A DNA stretch of 64,000 nt from Nitrosomonas sp. (lineage in GTDB: Bacteria > Pseudomonadota > Gammaproteobacteria > Burkholderiales > Nitrosomonadaceae): NCBI RefSeq assembly GCF_024282095.1, contig NZ_JAMWZS010000005.1, forward strand, positions 29,051 to 93,050. The letters are read 5' to 3'. A program made the translations under genes and the position numbers. Numbering within the stretch: the first letter of the stretch is position 1; the number at the start of each line of letters is the position of its first letter. The notes beneath the pieces were generated by a model. That model was not told where the DNA came from, did no database searches, and worked only from the letters and a program-made list of their open reading frames with translations. Below are positions 59,011 through 64,000 of the stretch, piece after piece.

Positions 59011-61068
59011 ATGGCTAATGGTTTAGTTATCGCAATAGGTAGCGCGATTTTAGCCCTGATATTCAGTGGCATATGGATTAGGGGCATATATGTTCAATCG
59101 ACTGGTAACCAGCGCATGCAAGAAATTGCTACCGCTATACAAGAGGGTGCATCTGCATACCTGAAACGCCAGTACATGACGATTGGTATCGTGGGTGTTG
59201 TCTTATTTATTGCTCTTGCAATAGCACTCAGTTTGGACACAGCCATTGGCTTTGCTTTGGGCGCGCTTCTATCGGGTGCGGCCGGTTTTCTCGGTATGAA
59301 CGTTTCAGTTCAGTCGAATGTGCGTACCGCTCAGGCTGCAACCATCGGATTGAATGAAGCGCTCGCTATTGCTTTCCGTGGCGGTGCCGTGACCGGAATG
59401 CTGGTAGTCGGTTTAGGTTTGCTGGGCGTTGCTGGCTATTGCGCCATGTTATTTGATGGTGCCGATCCCAATCAAGCAGTCAGCGATGTGATTAAACCTT
59501 TAATTGGTTTTGCATTTGGCGGATCATTGATTTCTATTTTTGCTCGTTTGGGTGGCGGTATTTTCACCAAAGGCGCGGACGTAGGTGCTGATCTGGTTGG
59601 AAAAGTGGAAGCCGGTATTCCGGAAGATGATCCACGTAATCCGGCGGTGATTGCTGATAATGTGGGTGATAATGTCGGTGACTGTGCAGGTATGGCGGCT
59701 GATTTGTTTGAAACCTATGCGGTAACCATCATCGCTACCATGATCCTGGGTGCGCTGCTATTTTCAACCAATGCCATGGATGCTGTGGTTTATCCATTAA
59801 TGTTAGGGGCGGTTTCCATCGTCGCATCCATTATTGGTTGCTACTACGTCAAGATGCGCGAAGGCGGCAAGATTATGAATGCGCTCTATCGCGGACTGGC
59901 TGTTGCTGGCGGTATCGCTTTGCTTGCTTATCTTCCAGTGACCGTTTGGTTCATGGGCGATATGTCTTTGAATATTGATGGCACCGAAGTTGCCGGCGGC
60001 ATGCTGGTGATGCGTATATTCCTGGCTGCAACGATCGGCCTGGTACTTACCGGGCTCATGGTTGTCATTACTGAGTACTACACGTCAACGGATTTCCCAC
60101 CGGTTCAACATGTTGCTGAAGCATCAACCACTGGACATGCAACCAACATCATTGCAGGTTTGGGTGTTTCAATGCGCTCAACCGCAGCACCTGTGCTGGC
60201 TGTTTGTATCAGTATTTTATTGGCGTATGCATTAGCAGGCTTGTACGGCATTGCGATTGCTGCAACCGCAATGCTTTCCATGACCGGTATTATCGTAGCG
60301 CTGGATGCTTACGGCCCAATTACTGATAACGCCGGCGGTATTGCTGAAATGTCAGAAATGCCTGATTCAGTTCGTGCCATTACCGATCCTTTAGATGCTG
60401 TTGGCAATACCACAAAGGCTGTTACCAAAGGTTATGCCATTGGTTCTGCCGGCTTAGCCGCATTGGTATTGTTTGCTGATTACACCCATGCACTGGAACA
60501 TGCCGGACATGCGATAACCTTTGATTTATCCAATCACATGGTCATTATCGGCCTCTTCATTGGCGGCATGATTCCCTACTTATTTGGCGCCATGTCGATG
60601 GAAGCTGTTGGACGTGCTGCCGGATCAGTCGTGATTGAAGTACGCCGTCAGTTCAAGGAAATTCCCGGTATTATGGAAGGTACAGCCAAGCCTGACTATT
60701 CACGCGCAGTGGATATGCTGACCCAGGCAGCGATCAAGGAAATGATGATTCCTTCATTATTACCTGTACTGATTCCTTTATTAGTCGGTGTGATTCTGGG
60801 ACCACAAGCTTTAGGTGGTGTGTTGATGGGTTCTATCGTAACCGGCCTGTTTGTTGCGATTTCCATGACAACCGGTGGCGGTGCTTGGGATAATGCTAAG
60901 AAATATATCGAAGATGGTCACTTTGGCGGTAAAGGCAGTGAAGCGCACAAAGCCTCGGTAACCGGTGACACTGTAGGCGATCCTTACAAAGACACGGCAG
61001 GCCCAGCGATCAATCCACTGATCAAGATTATTAACATTGTGGCATTGCTGATTATTCCACTGCTGTAA
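59011..61068 (+). CDS. hppA: Membrane-bound proton-translocating pyrophosphatase
   Basis: 685 residues, about 16 membrane helices. Couples PPi hydrolysis to ion pumping. Active-site block [20 protein letters not shown] and [34 protein letters not shown]: lysine (not alanine) in GNTTKA marks the potassium-independent H+ type. [12 protein letters not shown] at the end. ATG 59011 has GGAG seven bases upstream; an earlier in-frame codon at 58999 overlaps that site. Confidence 0.95.
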   Translation: MANGLVIAIGSAILALIFSGIWIRGIYVQSTGNQRMQEIATAIQEGASAYLKRQYMTIGIVGVVLFIALAIALSLDTAIGFALGALLSGAAGFLGMNVSVQSNVRTAQAATIGLNEALAIAFRGGAVTGMLVVGLGLLGVAGYCAMLFDGADPNQAVSDVIKPLIGFAFGGSLISIFARLGGGIFTKGADVGADLVGKVEAGIPEDDPRNPAVIADNVGDNVGDCAGMAADLFETYAVTIIATMILGALLFSTNAMDAVVYPLMLGAVSIVASIIGCYYVKMREGGKIMNALYRGLAVAGGIALLAYLPVTVWFMGDMSLNIDGTEVAGGMLVMRIFLAATIGLVLTGLMVVITEYYTSTDFPPVQHVAEASTTGHATNIIAGLGVSMRSTAAPVLAVCISILLAYALAGLYGIAIAATAMLSMTGIIVALDAYGPITDNAGGIAEMSEMPDSVRAITDPLDAVGNTTKAVTKGYAIGSAGLAALVLFADYTHALEHAGHAITFDLSNHMVIIGLFIGGMIPYLFGAMSMEAVGRAAGSVVIEVRRQFKEIPGIMEGTAKPDYSRAVDMLTQAAIKEMMIPSLLPVLIPLLVGVILGPQALGGVLMGSIVTGLFVAISMTTGGGAWDNAKKYIEDGHFGGKGSEAHKASVTGDTVGDPYKDTAGPAINPLIKIINIVALLIIPLL

Positions 61069-61085
61069 TAATCTGTTACGTAAGT

Positions 61086-61118
61086 TAAAAAGCACACCAT
61101 AAATTGGTGTGCTTTTTT
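61086..61118 (+). terminator. Rho-independent terminator of hppA
   Basis: GCACACC (61091-61097), loop ATAAATT, GGTGTGC (61105-61111), then seven T; five A precede the stem, so it can serve both strands. 18 bp after the hppA stop. Confidence 0.92.
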
Positions 61119-61160
61119 TATTTGATTGCCCGGGATTACCACAAGGCGTCAGCAAGTTTT

Positions 61161-61883
61161 TTACATGCAGCGAATACTCTCAACCAACTCGGTTAACCTT
61201 GCCACATCGAGAATATGTATCACATCACCTTCACGCAGAATGATATTTTCAGCTTCCAGATCATTAAGCTCCCGCGTTACAGCTTCACGGTGCGTACCAA
61301 TAAGACACGCTAATTCAACATGCGTGGGTACTGCTGAAATAATTGCCTTATTGTTGGATATAGCTGCTTGTGTTTTGGCAAGATGCAGCAATTTAGCACG
61401 GATACGATTGGGCACTTTCAATGTATCGGATTCAAAAACCCGCTCGGTCAATCGACGTATTTGCCCAGTCAATCTTTGCAAAATTGCCGCTGCAATCTGC
61501 CGATTGCTGAAAATTAATTCCTGGAAGGCTGATGAGGAAATAGATGCCAGTAACGTACTGGTTTTGGCGACAACATTAGCCGATCGTGATTGACCATCAA
61601 TCGCCGTCAATTCACCAAATATCTCACCCGCAACCAGATCGCACAAAATAACTTCTTTGCCCGACATAGAATTATAATTCACACGCGCCTCACCTTGCGT
61701 GACGAAGAATACACTATTGGAATCATCGTGATACCGAACAATCTCCTCTCCAGCTTCATAGCGATGCCAATGACAGGCTTGCGCGATAGCTTCCAGATCA
61801 GTTAAAGACAGGTCCTTAAATTCCTTAATGACCGAAAGAAATGCACAGGCGCGATCAGGTGAAATTTGTCTTGCAGTCGTCAT
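61161..61883 (-). CDS. Crp/Fnr-family transcriptional regulator without Fe-S cysteines
   Basis: 240 residues. Cyclic-nucleotide-binding-like fold (YEAGEEIVRYHDDSNSVFFV, GEARVNYNSMSGKEVIL, GEIFGELTAIDGQSRSANVV), and a helix-turn-helix (VELACLIGTHREAVTRELND) with REAVTREL as recognition helix. The N-terminal FNR cysteines are absent, so it senses something other than oxygen through Fe-S. ATG 61883 is preferred; the TTG at 61910 adds nine residues. Tail to tail with hppA; target genes unknown. Confidence 0.85.
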   Translation of the reverse strand: MTTARQISPDRACAFLSVIKEFKDLSLTDLEAIAQACHWHRYEAGEEIVRYHDDSNSVFFVTQGEARVNYNSMSGKEVILCDLVAGEIFGELTAIDGQSRSANVVAKTSTLLASISSSAFQELIFSNRQIAAAILQRLTGQIRRLTERVFESDTLKVPNRIRAKLLHLAKTQAAISNNKAIISAVPTHVELACLIGTHREAVTRELNDLEAENIILREGDVIHILDVARLTELVESIRCM

Positions 61884-61989
61884 CCTTCTAAAACCTTTCC
61901 AAACAGTCAATATAACAATTGATTAAAGAATTGAGCTACTAGATATCTAATATAGATCGGAAAAATCGCTCATTAAAAATGCATGGTTT

Positions 61990-62460
61990 TTACTTGCACC
62001 AGCAATTTTGTCTCACATACCCCAAATTATCTATGTAAGTACCCGAGCAATCAACAGTAGCTTGATATGGATTACAACGAGCAGCATATGCATTGCCACT
62101 ACCACTTGCTATTTGCATTAATAAATTTTGCACGCTTTTATCATCGCCATAGTCAGTCGCAATTTTGGTACCCTCAGGCCTTATTAATTTATATTCTCTA
62201 TTATCTGATTTCTTAACAACAAGTATATAACTCGTATCTTTATCAATTGGAATAGTAATGTCTCTTTCTCCAAGACCTGCTGCTGTGGCATTTATTACTT
62301 TTTTTTCTTCTGCAAATAATAAATCATCTGGTGAAACTTCAATTCTTTTGAGTTTCTCTACTAGAAAGAGTGCCAGTAAGAATCCAATAACCAATATAAA
62401 TACAGTTGTCATTTCTTTTTTTGTATATGCCAACTTTTTCTCAATTTCTGTGTCTTTCAT
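61990..62460 (-). CDS. Small membrane-anchored protein of unknown function
   Basis: 156 residues. One membrane helix near the N-terminus (TTVFILVIGFLLALFLVEKL), then a soluble periplasmic part (ITIPIDKDTSYILVVKKSDN) ending with a cysteine-rich tail (ARCNPYQATVDCSGTYID, then CWCK; four Cys). 12 bp downstream of the barrel gene, so the two probably form an operon. No family recognised. Confidence 0.6.
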   Translation of the reverse strand: MKDTEIEKKLAYTKKEMTTVFILVIGFLLALFLVEKLKRIEVSPDDLLFAEEKKVINATAAGLGERDITIPIDKDTSYILVVKKSDNREYKLIRPEGTKIATDYGDDKSVQNLLMQIASGSGNAYAARCNPYQATVDCSGTYIDNLGYVRQNCWCK

Positions 62461-62472
62461 TTATCTCTCCAT

Positions 62473-64000
62473 TTAAAAATTTAAAGTTAATCTAACAAAA
62501 AAAGTACGACTTGGTATATAACTTGATGCTACTGGTTCAGATATATAAAATTGTGTATTTCTATAAAAAAAGCTTTCATCCAGAAGGTTTTTTACTTCAA
62601 AACTAAGTAACCCTCTTCGTGAAGGTAGTCTATAACCTGCTATTGCATCCAGCAAGAAAAAACTATCAAACCCTTCGGTTTTCCCAATCTTTGGATCAAG
62701 AAGAGTATGGCTTCTTCTTTCAAAATCTTGACTAATAAATGTTCCTGTCAAACTAGAAAATAATCCGTTCGGATTAAAATACTTGATACTGATAGGAGCA
62801 CTTAGCGTTTGAATTTTTTTTGGACTAACATCCAGAGGGCTAGTATGCTTATCATCATCGCGAATAAATTTCTCGAATTGAAACTCACCCGTCATCGACC
62901 AATTTGAATTAAAAATTGCGTAAAGATAAGAACGATAGACCTGCTCAGCTTGTTTCTCAAACTCCCGTGTAGTCAAATTTGGGACATCCAAGTTTCGTAT
63001 TGCAGCCTCTACACCACCATACAAATGATCCAAAATGCGAGCATCTAAGCCAACTCCTCTACGCCTTGATTTTGTACCATTAGGATCATCAAAGAATTGA
63101 TTAAAACCAGCTACTTGTGTTGGTTCGATAGTTTGTTGCGTAATCAAATCAGTTTTTACAGTTTCAAACCATGCTAATCGCAACCGTAAATCATCAGAAA
63201 TATTCCATTGCAATCCAAACTTTGGATCCAGCTCCTTTATTCTTAAAGGAGCTGATATAGCAGTACTAGAAGTTTTATATGAGCTATAACTAAAACCGAG
63301 TGTTGCGGTAACGTTTCTCGGTAGAAGCCAATGTGAATACATATAAGCATTGCTACGTTCATTTTCTATTTCTGATATTAAAGGATGGCCTTTATTGGCT
63401 GTATCAGATTCTACGCGAGATACTCCACCACCACTTGTTATATTAAAGAATTTCTCACGAAACAAGTGCTGAGTTTCAAATTGATATCGATCACTGCTAC
63501 TTGATTCACTATTCGCCGGATTAAGGGTACTATCTACTTTATTATTTGCATAAATTGTAGAAATGATAACATCTTGGTTGGGAGTAAAAGCATACCTTGC
63601 TCCTAACCGTACGGAATCCTCTTGTAACTTTCTTCTTCCCTTACTAGAAAATAATTTCGGATTAAAATCTAGTTGAATATCACCATGCTCTTTCTCACGT
63701 GTACGTAGTTCAACTTGAACATTAAATTTTGAAGTAAATGCATGCTGTATAAATGCACTATAGATGTTATGTTTCTGATCATTATTTGCGCGAAAGCCAT
63801 TAGTTTCGTAATGAAACTGCCCCAAACTGATGGAAGTACGCTCATTAAACTTCGAAAAAACCATTTCATTGCCTAAGGTGCCATTGCTACCTACAATCCC
63901 TGAGGTCACCAATTGCGGCTTGCTACGTTCCATGAGTGGTGCAAACTCATTAAATCCGGTCGAAGAAGGACCTGTGTTGGCAATAATATTGAGATCCGCT
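62473..64000 (-). CDS. TonB-receptor-like outer-membrane barrel protein (5' end outside window)
   Basis: Over 500 codons of an outer-membrane barrel; the frame stays open past the ATG at 63933 to the window edge (…ADLNIIANTGPSSTGFNEFA before it), so the real start is upstream. Beta-strand patterns recur (FSKFNERTSISLGQFHYETN, VQVELRTREKEHGDIQLDFN, ATLGFSYSSY), the tail LSFEVKNLLDESFFYR resembles TonB-dependent receptors, and it ends FFVRLTLNF. No plug domain is visible in this part. Ligand unknown. Confidence 0.7.
   Translation of the reverse strand, partial: ADLNIIANTGPSSTGFNEFAPLMERSKPQLVTSGIVGSNGTLGNEMVFSKFNERTSISLGQFHYETNGFRANNDQKHNIYSAFIQHAFTSKFNVQVELRTREKEHGDIQLDFNPKLFSSKGRRKLQEDSVRLGARYAFTPNQDVIISTIYANNKVDSTLNPANSESSSSDRYQFETQHLFREKFFNITSGGGVSRVESDTANKGHPLISEIENERSNAYMYSHWLLPRNVTATLGFSYSSYKTSSTAISAPLRIKELDPKFGLQWNISDDLRLRLAWFETVKTDLITQQTIEPTQVAGFNQFFDDPNGTKSRRRGVGLDARILDHLYGGVEAAIRNLDVPNLTTREFEKQAEQVYRSYLYAIFNSNWSMTGEFQFEKFIRDDDKHTSPLDVSPKKIQTLSAPISIKYFNPNGLFSSLTGTFISQDFERRSHTLLDPKIGKTEGFDSFFLLDAIAGYRLPSRRGLLSFEVKNLLDESFFYRNTQFYISEPVASSYIPSRTFFVRLTLNF

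Overview
The window reads as a chromosomal segment of a betaproteobacterial chemolithoautotroph, most like the Nitrosomonas lineage. Grounds: a red-type (form IC) RuBisCO operon with cbbX and a divergent cbbR, a pyrophosphate-dependent phosphofructokinase followed by a proton-pumping pyrophosphatase, and housekeeping clusters in proteobacterial order (rpsB-tsf-pyrH-frr-uppS-cdsA-dxr-rseP-bamA-skp; recA-recX-alaS). No ammonia-oxidation genes are in view, so the genus is an inference.

Layout. 1-3.2 kb: an OmpP1/FadL porin (cut by the left edge) and an FtsH protease. 3.3-12.3 kb: a membrane-lipid region: diacylglycerol-kinase-like protein, MJ1255-type glycosyltransferase, patatin phospholipase, LpxH/PlcP-like phosphoesterase, an M14-type hydrolase with an alpha/beta hydrolase, and a fused OlsF-type ornithine-lipid synthase. 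Good matches to PhoB boxes with correctly spaced -10 elements precede the glycosyltransferase operon and olsF. I read this as a phosphate-starvation lipid-remodelling locus (phospholipid breakdown plus phosphate-free glycolipid and ornithine lipid). Two toxin-antitoxin-like pairs (hicBA with an internally deleted hicA; DUF4160/DUF2442) sit inside it. 12.9-18.4 kb: accessory DNA: a solitary adenine methylase (itself behind a Pho-box-like site), a DUF3616 protein and IS256, IS3 (two), IS5 and IS630 remains.

18.4-24.2 kb: the carbon-fixation operon cbbL-cbbS-cbbX-unknown-aldolase/Dabb fusion with divergent cbbR, bracketed by two related IS3 copies. 24.9-32.5 kb: rapA, a DUF2490 barrel protein, an 840-bp non-coding stretch with a direct repeat and a MITE-like element, a small lipoprotein cytochrome c, and a HemN-like/FNR divergent pair sharing a perfect FNR box. 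32.8-44.3 kb: the translation/isoprenoid/envelope cluster; lpxD, lpxA and lpxB are missing from their usual places next to fabZ.

44.6-56.5 kb: slyD-like PPIase, mutS, then a small defence island (YceK-like lipoprotein, MNT/HEPN pair, truncated SRPBCC gene, and a 917-residue TIR-NACHT-multi-TM protein that is the best candidate for a little-described immune system), then alaS, an OB-fold protein, recX and recA. 56.7-64 kb: adenylate kinase whose only well-placed start codon is ATC, PPi-PFK, H+-pyrophosphatase, a Crp/Fnr-type regulator, a small membrane protein and a TonB-receptor-like barrel cut by the right edge. No tRNA, rRNA or CRISPR array was seen.
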